A stretch of 32,901 nt of DNA from Planctomycetia bacterium. Its GTDB lineage: Bacteria; Planctomycetota; Planctomycetia; Gemmatales; HRBIN36. The position numbers were made by a program, and so were the translations under genes. The stretch spans positions 1 through 32,901 of the forward strand of contig JAEUIE010000048.1 in assembly GCA_016795155.1 (NCBI GenBank). The letters run 5' to 3'. The notes under the pieces are model-generated. The model was not told the origin of the DNA. It searched no databases and saw only the letters and a list, made by a program, of their open reading frames with translations. Below are positions 1-6,312 of this stretch, one piece after another (position 1 is the stretch's first letter; every line of letters begins with the position of its first letter).

Positions 1-1
1 C

Positions 2-334
2 GTGATGGCGATCCTGAGCCGTGAAGGTCAGACTTATGCCAGGATGCAATTCTCGGCAGGTCCCGGTGGCCATTGTCGCTTGCGCTGGCGAGTTGACTGG
101 GAGTCCTGGCCACGTGAGCTTACTAACAACGTGCTGACCGAATTCCGAGATGCCTGGCAACAGGAGTATCGACAAAATGTTTTACCGCAAACCTTACACC
201 ATTTTGGAATTCATCCAACCCACACTCAACCAGAACTTCTCAATCCAACTCCCCAGATATCGGATCTGGATACCTGGGATGAATCGTTCTGGACTTCCTT
301 AGGAGATACGCTTAATGAACACATCATTCCCTGA
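2..334 (+). CDS. Unidentified protein, possibly 5'-truncated, upstream of ThiF-like gene
   Basis: An open frame runs from the window edge to TGA at 332-334. GTG at 2 and ATG at 5 could be internal, so the true start may lie outside. The 110 visible residues are rich in Trp, Gln and His, with no signal peptide or membrane segment; I do not recognise a family. The stop overlaps the start of the ThiF-like gene (315) by 20 bases in another frame, which suggests translational coupling and a shared operon. In PRTRC-type cassettes, E1-like genes sit with E2-like and JAB-like partners. This could be the C-terminus of such a partner, but nothing in the visible sequence proves it. Confidence 0.6.
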   Translation: MMAILSREGQTYARMQFSAGPGGHCRLRWRVDWESWPRELTNNVLTEFRDAWQQEYRQNVLPQTLHHFGIHPTHTQPELLNPTPQISDLDTWDESFWTSLGDTLNEHIIP

Positions 335-995
335 TCGGGATATTCGGCAACGCGGCTTGGTTCCTGCTGACAAGTTATCCAGACTCCATTTACTGGTGAT
401 CGGCGTCGGGGCGATTGGTCGACAAGTTGCACTGCAACTTGCGACTCTTGGCGTGCAAAGAATGACCCTGGTGGATCACGATCATGTTGCTGAGGAGAAC
501 CTGGCTGTCCAGGGGTACAGGCCAGATGATCTGGGACATACCAAGGTCCAGGCCACAAGCACGCTTTGTCTGCAAATCCTACCGTCACTTCAAATGACGA
601 TGCTAACTGAACGATTTCGACGCCAACCCGGTTGGTCTGCGGATTCCGACAGGATCCCAGTAATTATGGTGTGTGTAGACAGCATCACGACAAGGAGAAT
701 CATTTGGGAAACATTAAAAGGACGTTTCGCACTTCTTGTCGACGGACGCATGCAGGCAGAGGTCATGCGTGTTCTGGCACAGGATGAACGGACGAATCCG
801 CAGCATTATCAGAACTCGCTTTTTAGCGAATCTGAAGCTCAGAGCGGCCCCTGCACTGCTCGCTCGACTATCTACACCGCTTCAATCGCCGCTGGCTTGA
901 TGATCGCCCAGTTGGTTCGATGGCTTCGGCAAGTACCCTTGATCCCCGATCAAACTCTTAACCTGTTGAGTGGTGAACTGATCATTAACGAGTAG
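315..995 (+). CDS. ThiF/HesA/MoeB-family E1-like adenylyltransferase
   Basis: The 226-residue product has the E1-like Rossmann ATP-binding fold near its N-terminus: VIGVGAIG (residues about 29-36), a following Arg-containing helix, the acidic LVDHDHV strand end, then EENLAVQGY and a conserved Lys in LGHTKVQA. A later PCTARSTIYTASIAAGL segment matches the C-terminal helix region of ThiF proteins and carries a Cys. Family knowledge: these enzymes adenylate the C-terminus of a ubiquitin-like or sulfur-carrier protein. It lacks the long C-terminal domains of MoeB or UBA-type enzymes and resembles the short ThiF members of mobile PRTRC-type cassettes. The start overlaps the preceding gene by 20 bases. 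A strong terminator at 1025-1052 ends the unit. The substrate is unknown. Confidence 0.85.
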   Translation: MNTSFPDRDIRQRGLVPADKLSRLHLLVIGVGAIGRQVALQLATLGVQRMTLVDHDHVAEENLAVQGYRPDDLGHTKVQATSTLCLQILPSLQMTMLTERFRRQPGWSADSDRIPVIMVCVDSITTRRIIWETLKGRFALLVDGRMQAEVMRVLAQDERTNPQHYQNSLFSESEAQSGPCTARSTIYTASIAAGLMIAQLVRWLRQVPLIPDQTLNLLSGELIINE

Positions 996-1024
996 TTCGT
1001 TACTACCCAGCGTAACACCCCATC

Positions 1025-1052
1025 CCTGCCTGGAATACCAGGCAGGTTTTTT
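1025..1052 (+). terminator. Intrinsic terminator after ThiF-like gene
   Basis: A perfect 9-bp stem, CCTGCCTGG / CCAGGCAGG, closes a four-base AATA loop and is followed directly by six T. It lies 29 bases after the ThiF-like stop codon and just ahead of the ribosome binding site of the next gene, so it separates the two transcription units. Confidence 0.9.
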
Positions 1053-1070
1053 CATTTCTGGAGGAGAAAC

Positions 1071-1790
1071 GTGTTAACACGTGGCAATCGTAAATTAGGA
1101 CTGAAACACATCTGGGGATTTACCCTCCCCTCGGGTACGGATGCAGTCTGCCCGGGTCGCACCTCCATCTGCGCCCGATCTTGTTACGCTTTGCGCCTGG
1201 AAAAGTTGCGTCCCAAAGTTCACAAGGCCTATCAACGTAACCTGGTGATGACCAAACGCCGAGATTTTGCTCAGCGAATGTATTACTTTGTCCGGGCCAT
1301 GCGGATAAGGACTGTACGCATCCATATCGGCGGAGATTTCTTTTCGGAGGAGTACGCCCGAAAGTGGCTCCAAGTTATTGAGAAGTCACCTCGAACCCAT
1401 TTCTACTTCTACACCCGATCCTGGCGTATTTCACCAATTTGCGTCGTATTGGAAGAAATGGCTTCTCTGCCCAATTGTTCAGCTTGGTACTCCTGTGACA
1501 GCGAGACGGGGTTGCCAGCCAATGTGCCGCCACGGGTTCGACTCGCCTGGCTGCAGCTAGATCCTCTCGAGCAGATCAATTCCCCAGTGCATCTGATCTT
1601 TCGAGATTATCCACTGCGCAAGCATCCAGTTACACATTCTTCAGATGCGCATATTTGCCCAGAACAAGATGGACTGAGGCGGAAGCAACGAATCACAAGT
1701 GAATCATGCCAGTTCTGTTTCATGCCTAGAGTAAGTAGCCATTCCAAGCGAGTACCATTAGGCATGCTGAATGATTCGGGTAAATTGTAA
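1071..1790 (+). CDS. Phage gp88-like cysteine-rich protein
   Basis: The GTG start is chosen because GGAGGAG (1060-1066) lies four to five bases upstream. The 239-residue protein has an N-terminal cysteine cluster, C27-x6-C34-x3-C38 within VCPGRTSICARSCYA, a middle VRIHIGGDFFSEEYARKW segment followed by an FYFYTRSW motif, and a C-terminal pair CQFC with an earlier HIC. This pattern matches, from memory, the mycobacteriophage 'gene product 88' family, found in phages and mobile elements, whose biochemical role is not established. The cysteines suggest a metal or iron-sulfur site, but the spacing is not the canonical radical-SAM CxxxCxxC. It stands alone between a terminator and a palindrome at 1799. 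Confidence 0.75.
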   Translation: MLTRGNRKLGLKHIWGFTLPSGTDAVCPGRTSICARSCYALRLEKLRPKVHKAYQRNLVMTKRRDFAQRMYYFVRAMRIRTVRIHIGGDFFSEEYARKWLQVIEKSPRTHFYFYTRSWRISPICVVLEEMASLPNCSAWYSCDSETGLPANVPPRVRLAWLQLDPLEQINSPVHLIFRDYPLRKHPVTHSSDAHICPEQDGLRRKQRITSESCQFCFMPRVSSHSKRVPLGMLNDSGKL

Positions 1791-1798
1791 TTCTTGTC

Positions 1799-1812
1799 CG
1801 GCGGCGCCGCCG
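1799..1812. repeat. GC palindrome copy 1
   Basis: A perfect 14-base palindrome, CGGCGGCGCCGCCG, lies 8 bases after the gp88-like stop. The same core with longer symmetrical flanks recurs at 4905-4924 and 7182-7199. Its function is unknown. Confidence 0.85.
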
Positions 1813-1947
1813 AAAACTTCACGCGATCTGCCTGTATCGACTGTCGGTACCTGATTACATCTTCATTCAAAACACAAATGAATTCTGGCTGCGATGTAAC
1901 CATTGCACCGCTGTTTCATTTATCTCGTTACCATTTAGGAGAACACG

Positions 1948-2121
1948 ATGCCCGCGAGGCAAAAGTTAAATGCTGTATCACTCTACCTCTGCCTGATTGT
2001 GGGTGCGATTGCAGCCCTGGTTTCTGGGTCTGGATCCGTATTCTGGATAGTTTCCGGGATACTGGTCATGATTGCCCTGCATTCTGGGGCGTTTCGCCCT
2101 ACAAGTGGGAAAAGGCAGTAA
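1948..2121 (+). CDS. Small two-helix membrane protein, 57 residues
   Basis: ATG at 1948 is preceded by TAGGAGA (1936-1942) at proper spacing, and the frame closes with TAA at 2119-2121. The product starts MPARQKLNAVSLY and contains two hydrophobic stretches, roughly residues 9-29 and 32-47, separated by a short Gly/Ser turn, with a basic C-terminus (RPTSGKRQ). That fits a small inner-membrane hairpin protein. No family is recognised. A stem-loop follows 7 bases after the stop. The good ribosome binding site, hydrophobic pattern and trailing hairpin support it as a real gene despite its size; its role in the element is unknown. Confidence 0.65.
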   Translation: MPARQKLNAVSLYLCLIVGAIAALVSGSGSVFWIVSGILVMIALHSGAFRPTSGKRQ

Positions 2122-2128
2122 CCCCACC

Positions 2129-2157
2129 AGCCACCTCGTACCTATTGCGAGGTGGCT
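2129..2157 (+). terminator. Stem-loop after small membrane protein gene
   Basis: AGCCACCTCG and CGAGGTGGCT form a perfect 10-bp stem with a 9-base loop, starting 7 bases after the stop at 2121. No T run follows directly (a run of seven T begins about 26 bases later), so it is a probable but not textbook terminator. Confidence 0.6.
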
Positions 2158-2218
2158 TGAACTTTGGCCTAATCAAGACTCTATTTTTTTAGCCATTCTC
2201 CGACAGCTTCAACCATTC

Positions 2219-3133
2219 TTAGTTTTGCAAGGTTGAATCTGCAAATACGCGGTTAAATGGCTTCCCATGTCGAGTAGTTTTTACTCGTGATCGAGCGAGC
2301 TTTGATCGCATAGAGTTCGTTATCTTTTGCGCTAGCTGGTTCTTTCGTTCCAGCATTACTTGGATGGTTACCAGAGATTTGAGACCTCGCTCGTATCGAA
2401 CCTGGGCGGAGTCATATTGTTTTTCGAGATGGCGGATTAAAGAAAAGTTTGTTTTCTGTTTTACTGATGCTTCGGTGTATAACATTTCAGCTAGATAAAC
2501 TTGTAGCCAGAGAATGGAAAGCCTCTCGGCATGTGCCACTTCCAAAGCACTTCCTCCCCCTTTCCACTCGTTTTTCAGTTTTTTTAGTTTCCGTTTCAGC
2601 GATACCTTCTGTTTGACATTATCACCCAAGTAGGCTGTTAGAAGATGGTCGATCGATTTCTGAAACATGTCTCCATGGAGATCCCAGAGATCAGCTTCCT
2701 TCTCCATCATTTGCTCAAGCTCATCTTCACTAACACTTGCATTCTGCGTTGTGCTGGCCTCCTGTTCTTTAGTTTTCGGATGTTCGTTAGTTGGATTCGG
2801 TGATGGAGTCGCGTTCATAGCTTCCTTCCCTGGACGTTTGAGTCGCCAACTACTCCCATGCAGATGGAAACCTGCATTGTTCAGAGTCAACATAGTAAGC
2901 GTTGACAGGCACTTGTCCCATAACATGGAAGTTAATTCAAGATGTTCGTGATACTGCTGCAGTTTCTTCATTTCATACCTCGAACGAACTCTCTCCTGCC
3001 TATTCACTTTTACTTCTAGTTCAGCCAACGCCGCAAGATAACCATTACCATAATATTCACGCACCACACGGCCATGAACACGTCGGCTGCGTGTGTAATA
3101 CTCTCTCCCACCCTTGCGCTTTTCCCACGCCAT
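2219..3133 (-). CDS. Planctomycete-type hypothetical protein (MAWEKRKGG family)
   Basis: I place the start at the ATG at 3133 (MAWEKRKGGREYYTRSRR); an upstream in-frame GTG at 3148 is less likely. The N-terminus, with its basic 'KRKGGRYYTRSRRVxGRVVREY' pattern, is one I associate with a recurring planctomycete accessory protein of unknown function. A low-complexity linker (about residues 105-135, rich in Pro, Thr, Glu and Gln) follows, then a long highly charged alpha-helical and probably coiled-coil region, and a basic tail. There is no signal peptide or membrane segment. The basic N-terminus could bind nucleic acid, but this is inference. The AT-rich gap 3134-3451 separates it from the divergent DUF1580-like gene. 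Confidence 0.75.
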   Translation of the reverse strand: MAWEKRKGGREYYTRSRRVHGRVVREYYGNGYLAALAELEVKVNRQERVRSRYEMKKLQQYHEHLELTSMLWDKCLSTLTMLTLNNAGFHLHGSSWRLKRPGKEAMNATPSPNPTNEHPKTKEQEASTTQNASVSEDELEQMMEKEADLWDLHGDMFQKSIDHLLTAYLGDNVKQKVSLKRKLKKLKNEWKGGGSALEVAHAERLSILWLQVYLAEMLYTEASVKQKTNFSLIRHLEKQYDSAQVRYERGLKSLVTIQVMLERKNQLAQKITNSMRSKLARSRVKTTRHGKPFNRVFADSTLQN

Positions 3134-3451
3134 GTTTTGGCTACCCACTTGTGTTACATTTTTTCAGAAATACCGCTTACTATATCTAACAGTTCTACTG
3201 TTCTGATCAATCGTATTTCCAGGCATTTCCGCAACAATTTTCGATATTATACACCACTCGAATCATCATTTATTCATAATTGAATCGTATGTAAACTGTC
3301 TTATTCTGTCTCATTCATAGCTATTCTGTCTGGATCTAAATTCTTATTCATCAGCAACCTGTCTTGTTGGTAGTTATAATCAGATGTATATTCATACGTG
3401 ATATGGCGGGGACATACTTTGCCAATCATTTCTCGGATGGGGGGAAGACAA
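3134..3451. promoter_or_regulatory. AT-rich divergent intergenic region
   Basis: This 318-base AT-rich gap lies between divergent genes and should hold both promoters. ATTCTGTCT occurs as a direct repeat at 3303 and 3323, a possible regulator site. A TATAAT occurs at 3375-3380, without a convincing -35 at standard spacing. No gene is visible. Confidence 0.35.
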
Positions 3452-3775
3452 ATGATTGACATCGATAAAGAAAAATTGATTCCTATTCGTAAATCAGGTA
3501 AATTGTTTCCTGGCAATCCTCATGCATCAACCGTTTATCGGTGGATCAAAGCGGGAATGAACGGGTGCTTTCTGGAGACCAGCATGGTTGGGGGGAGGAG
3601 ATTCACTTCCCAGGAAGCCGTTAAGCGCTTCATAGTAAAACTGACCCAGAAAGCCGATGGCCGTTATAATCGTGAATTCGAGTTTTCAAAGGAAGAACTG
3701 GAGCAAATGGGTTCACCACGGGATGACAATCTTTGGTCTGGCAACTTTGGCGAAATCGAATTACCTATTGAATAA
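3452..3775 (+). CDS. DUF1580-like small DNA-binding protein
   Basis: The ATG at 3452 is chosen because a run of G followed by AAG (3439-3446) provides a strong ribosome binding site about six bases upstream. The 107-residue product contains LIPIRKSGKLFPGNPHASTV, then YRWIKAGMNG, GGRRFTSQEA and a basic stretch, the order of a winged-helix excisionase-like fold: helix-turn-helix ('pick a row, pick a wing') and then a wing. This matches my memory of DUF1580, a family common in planctomycete mobile elements. The acidic C-terminal tail (EFSKEELEQMG onward) is less conserved. It may act as an excisionase or a regulator of the element; that is inference. Its 3' end overlaps the convergent gene at 3765. 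Confidence 0.75.
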   Translation: MIDIDKEKLIPIRKSGKLFPGNPHASTVYRWIKAGMNGCFLETSMVGGRRFTSQEAVKRFIVKLTQKADGRYNREFEFSKEELEQMGSPRDDNLWSGNFGEIELPIE

Positions 3776-4112
3776 TCAAGCGATCTATCAAGGAAGGGGC
3801 AATTCTTGGCACCGACGAAATGTGATACCAGGTTTGCCCCCTTCGGCGAAAACCATATCGGGAGGCTCTTTGCTCAAGAAATGTTAAGGCAAATTGTTGT
3901 AACGCCTCATCAGTTTGGAGTATTTTATCGGTGAGTGCCTGTAATTCCTGTAGATTATGAGTTATTTCAGCTTCCTTCTCCTTGATCCGCTTCCTTAGAT
4001 ATTTCTTCTGCTGACTGATAAATTTTTCCTCCTCACGGCTACTCATTTCATCTAACTGCTGACTAAAGCATAATTCTTTTTCTTGTTCCTTATCCCGATT
4101 CTTCCTAGGCAT
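3765..4112 (-). CDS. Small charged coiled-coil protein, unknown
   Basis: The start is placed at the ATG at 4112 (MPRKNRDKEQEKE) because GGAGGA lies about seven bases before it; the in-frame ATG at 4124 overlaps that site. The 115-residue product is dominated by Lys/Glu/Gln helices (KKYLRKRIKEKEAEITHNLQ, continuing to about residue 70) typical of a coiled coil, followed by a basic C-terminus (RYGFRRRGQTWYHI). The C-terminal part resembles small planctomycete proteins encoded beside DUF1580-like genes, but I cannot name a family. It converges on the DUF1580-like gene with an 11-base overlap at their ends. Confidence 0.6.
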   Translation of the reverse strand: MPRKNRDKEQEKELCFSQQLDEMSSREEEKFISQQKKYLRKRIKEKEAEITHNLQELQALTDKILQTDEALQQFALTFLEQRASRYGFRRRGQTWYHISSVPRIAPSLIDRLIIQ

Positions 4113-4222
4113 GACATCCTCCATATATGCGTTTCTTGTTCATCATTACACTACACATGTGTACCACAATCGATTTGTGTATCCAATACCAACAAGTCAG
4201 ACACGTTACTGAACTATTTCAG

Positions 4223-4257
4223 CCGAAGTGGCACAGATGTAAGTGAGAGGAGTCGGT
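4223..4257 (+). repeat. Imperfect direct repeat, copy A
   Basis: The segment around AGTGGCACAGATGTAAGTGA resembles copy B at 4953-4990 (AGTGGCACAGGTGGTAAGTT) over about 36 bases, including a shared GAGTCGG near the end. The copies precede the IS5 remnant and the IS3 orfA respectively, so this may be a shared IS leader or terminus. Confidence 0.5.
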
Positions 4258-4291
4258 AACAGGCAGCCAGCAAAAGAAGAACGAGTGATGC

Positions 4292-4813
4292 AAGAAGAAT
4301 GTCTGGCAGTTCATCCAAGAAGTGGTTCAGGATCCCTTACACGATTGATACTTGACAGCACTATCGTGCAGGCCCACAGCACGGTGCGGGTATGAACGGT
4401 AGAGAAGATGACCAGGTGTTGGGACGATCCCATTGTGGATTTGGGATAAAATTCCACTCATCCTCATATGGATTGAGTCAGCTATGACGAATGTCTCCGT
4501 CCCGGGCAGGACATCAATCTTACCGTGGAATTGATGAGTGTCCCTCCGTTGAAAGAAGGCATCGCGACAAAGGATACGGCAGCAACGGGCTAGTGGAAAT
4601 GTTCGAATTATGTGGCGCATGCGATCATCCGCCACGATTCAACCACTAAACACCAGGGACTAGGACCAGCATTGCTACTAATGGAGACGGAACATCGTAA
4701 ACAATGTGTCTATCACTGAAACAATGCTGACATGTGGCGATCCGATAAGAGAAGACAACTCGACCTTTCACTGCATGGTGCTCTACGCCGCGATCACCTA
4801 TTGGCACAAGTGA
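4292..4813 (+). pseudogene. Decayed IS5-family transposase
   Basis: Reading the plus strand across frames recovers the IS5-type DDE transposase in the correct order. First comes NVWQFIQEVVQDPLHD (from about 4298), then DSTIVQAHST (4354 on, matching the DSTIVRAH first-Asp motif), LGRS..GFGIKFH (about 4417), a degenerate PGQ-like segment, DKGYGSNGLVEMFE (about 4570), PPRFNH (matching 'IPPRSNR'), and a C-terminal TFHCMVLYAAITYWHK ending at TGA 4813. Many stops and frameshifts interrupt it, so it is an old, inactive remnant. In its time it would have catalysed cut-and-paste transposition. A reverse-strand open frame here is a shadow. Confidence 0.75.
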
Positions 4814-4904
4814 TTCCCAGATTGCCTACCTCAGTGGCATGAATCAATAAGGTCTAACTAACCATTCCGAGTGTGCCATAGTGGTTGAGAAGCCTGATGT
4901 TGAA

Positions 4905-4924
4905 TTCCGGCGGCGCCGCCGGAA
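4905..4924. repeat. GC palindrome copy 2, longest form
   Basis: TTCCGGCGGCGCCGCCGGAA is a perfect 20-base palindrome. It lies between the IS5 remnant and the IS3 element and shares its 14-base core with 1799-1812 and 7184-7197. Confidence 0.9.
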
Positions 4925-4952
4925 CTGAGTTAGTGATTCTGTAATGTTTTAC

Positions 4953-4990
4953 CCGCAGTGGCACAGGTGGTAAGTTAGAGGGAGTCGGGT
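4953..4990 (+). repeat. Imperfect direct repeat, copy B
   Basis: This is the counterpart of copy A at 4223-4257, with AGTGGCACAG, TAAGT and GAGTCGG in common. It lies about 30 bases upstream of the IS3 orfA start and could be part of the left terminus or leader of the element. Confidence 0.5.
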
Positions 4991-5020
4991 CTGGTTGCCA
5001 TTGAAGAATCATGAGACTCC

Positions 5021-5311
5021 ATGAGTGAGCGTAAAGAGCGTCGGCATTGGTTGCCGTCGGAGAAGTTGCGGATTGTGCTGGCGGGATTGGATCGAGGGAC
5101 GAATCTGTCGGAGCTGTGCCGTCAGGAAGGGATTAACATCACCCAGTATTACCAATGGAAGAAGCAGTTGCAGTCGTCGGCGCAGGAGATCTTCTCCCGG
5201 CAGACGACCAGTAAAGAAGAGCAGCTGTCGGCGGAGGTGCAGCGGTTGCGTAATGTGATCGCGGAGATCACGACGGAAAATTTGGAGATAAAAAAGGGGC
5301 GCTGGGTTTAG
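5021..5311 (+). CDS. IS3-family transposase OrfA
   Basis: The 96-residue product has the usual OrfA layout. An N-terminal helix-turn-helix (WLPSEKLRIVLAGLDRGTNL, then SELCRQEGINITQYYQWKKQ, residues about 10-50) recognises the IS ends. It is followed by a leucine-zipper-like helix, LSAEVQRLRNVIAEITTENLEI, used for multimerisation. In intact IS3 elements a -1 frameshift fuses OrfA to OrfB; here the frame ends at KKGRWV just as the orfB remnant begins, close to the A-rich stretch at 5289-5294 where slippage would occur. OrfA is intact but cannot transpose without an active OrfB. Confidence 0.88.
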   Translation: MSERKERRHWLPSEKLRIVLAGLDRGTNLSELCRQEGINITQYYQWKKQLQSSAQEIFSRQTTSKEEQLSAEVQRLRNVIAEITTENLEIKKGRWV

Positions 5312-5690
5312 AGGACTACGGCCAGTTGCCGGTGGAGCTTCAGGAGCGAGTGCATCAGGAGGTGCTCAAGACAAAGGCACGAAGCAGCTGGCCGGTGAAG
5401 AAGACGTTGCTGGCGTTGGGGATACCGTGATGAGCGAGGGGAATTGCAGGCCAGGCCGGAGATTCGGTCGGACAATGGAAGCGGGTATCTATCGAAAGAG
5501 TTCCGCCAGGTGCTGGAGGAGAATCGGCTGAGCCATGTGAAGATCAAGGCGAGCTGCCCGGAGGAGAATGGCTTGATGGAGCGGAGCAACCGTATAGTGT
5601 GAGAAGCCTGGGAGCAGGAGATACCTCCGGAGGATGTGGAGTCGGCGTTGGACTACTACCGAGGCAACCCGGAAGCCTTGAATGAGGAGA
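5298..5690 (+). pseudogene. IS3-family transposase OrfB remnant, internally deleted
   Basis: The first part reads VHQEVLKTKARSSWPVKKTL and LALGIP (to about 5428), the N-terminal helical region of OrfB. It jumps directly to RPEIRSDNGSGYLSKEF (from about 5455), then HVKIKASCPEENGLMERSNR, and an EDVESALDYYRGNPEALNEE-type C-terminus to about 5690. The second catalytic Asp (SDNG) and the Glu of the NGLMER motif are present. The first catalytic Asp and roughly 120-150 residues are missing, and stops occur at 5428-5430 and after RSNRIV. The remnant is inactive. Confidence 0.75.
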
Positions 5691-6095
5691 GTCGTGTGAG
5701 GAGAACTCGCGTGCGAAGGTGATTTCCTCGGTAGCTATGGTGCTCACAACAAACTGCGGATAATCGTGCTTTTCCGAGATCTCTTTGCAAGCTCGCCGAC
5801 CATGCTTCAAGAACTTCGAGGCTCAAGCTCGATGAGTTGGTTCCAGATTTCCCTGACATCAGTTTGGAAATCATCAATCCTATCAGTTGAGATTTTATCT
5901 CAATTTTGAGATTTACTCGCCTGGTCGCGTAAATCTTAGTTTTGAATCGAGAGTATCATCTTCCTCGAAGGAAGAGCAAGACCCTCGGGATGTGGTTGGT
6001 TTGTTTTATTTGACAGGATCTATGACCTCGATGGATCTTTTCCCTCGGGGGGTGATTTGGATCAATTTGGCGCGATTTTTTATCAATCAAAATAT
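5691..6095. other. No convincing gene; AT-rich part near Rep-like gene
   Basis: Between the IS3 remnant and the hairpin at 6096 I see no supported gene. A minus-strand segment (about 5870 to 5700) reads as broken protein-like pieces in changing frames, for example KEISEKHDYPQFVVSTIATE, and could be a decayed gene; I cannot name it. From 5885 TGAGATTT occurs twice (5885, 5905) around a small CTCAATTTTGAG palindrome. Together with the stem-loops at 6096 and 6184 this may be part of an origin for the Rep-like protein, which is inference only. Confidence 0.3.
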
Positions 6096-6120
6096 CACGC
6101 CCCGCGCTTCGCGGGGCGTG
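6096..6120 (+). terminator. Perfect 10-bp GC hairpin with T tract
   Basis: CACGCCCCGC and GCGGGGCGTG pair perfectly around a five-base GCTTC loop and are followed by AATTTTTT. It has the form of a strong intrinsic terminator, yet no gene clearly ends just upstream. It lies about 190 bases before the Rep-like gene, so it may instead be an origin hairpin or insulate that gene from upstream transcription. Confidence 0.65.
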
Positions 6121-6183
6121 AATTTTTTGGTGGTATTAAATAAGACATTAAGACTTAAAGAACTAAAAAGAACTAACCCCTGA

Positions 6184-6206
6184 AGTATTGACCGTAGGTC
6201 AATACT
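6184..6206. repeat. Perfect inverted repeat upstream of Rep-like gene
   Basis: AGTATTGACC, a GTA spacer and GGTCAATACT form a perfect 10-bp inverted repeat with a 3-base loop, 107 bases before the Rep-like start. It could be an operator, or the stem of a nicking site for a rolling-circle initiator. No T tract follows, so it is not a typical terminator. Confidence 0.75.
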
Positions 6207-6312
6207 GGTATGTTGCGCCGTAGAAGACAGCCTCTCTAATAACTAAATTAAGTCTTTGTAAATAAACAACTTACGCGACATCTAACACTTCACCGTTGAA
6301 ACTGGAGATTTC

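Larger units (their letters stand above)
4953..5690 (+). mobile_element. IS3-family element, truncated and internally deleted
   Basis: An intact IS3-type orfA (5021-5311) is followed by a broken orfB that keeps its beginning and its C-terminal catalytic part but lacks the middle. The left limit is set only by the repeat copy B at 4953-4990, and the right limit by the end of recognisable orfB similarity near 5690. I could not identify matching terminal inverted repeats by eye. Confidence 0.65.

Noticed and set aside
1794-2192. 132-residue plus-strand frame after the gp88-like gene
   Set aside because: No ribosome binding site or recognisable features; it overlaps the better-supported 57-residue gene in another frame and runs through its terminator hairpin.
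4327-4635. Minus-strand frame in the IS remnant region
   Set aside because: It is the reverse shadow of the decayed IS5 transposase, which is recognisable on the plus strand.
5887-6183. 98-residue plus-strand frame before the Rep-like gene
   Set aside because: It runs through the perfect hairpin at 6096-6120, has no ribosome site and a composition dictated by the AT-rich region.
6191-6201. 11-base match ACCGTAGGTCA between the inverted repeat at 6184-6206 and the tRNA fragment at 9267-9277
   Set aside because: A match of this length between a short site and a 33 kb window is expected by chance roughly once, and the match does not include the crossover loop.
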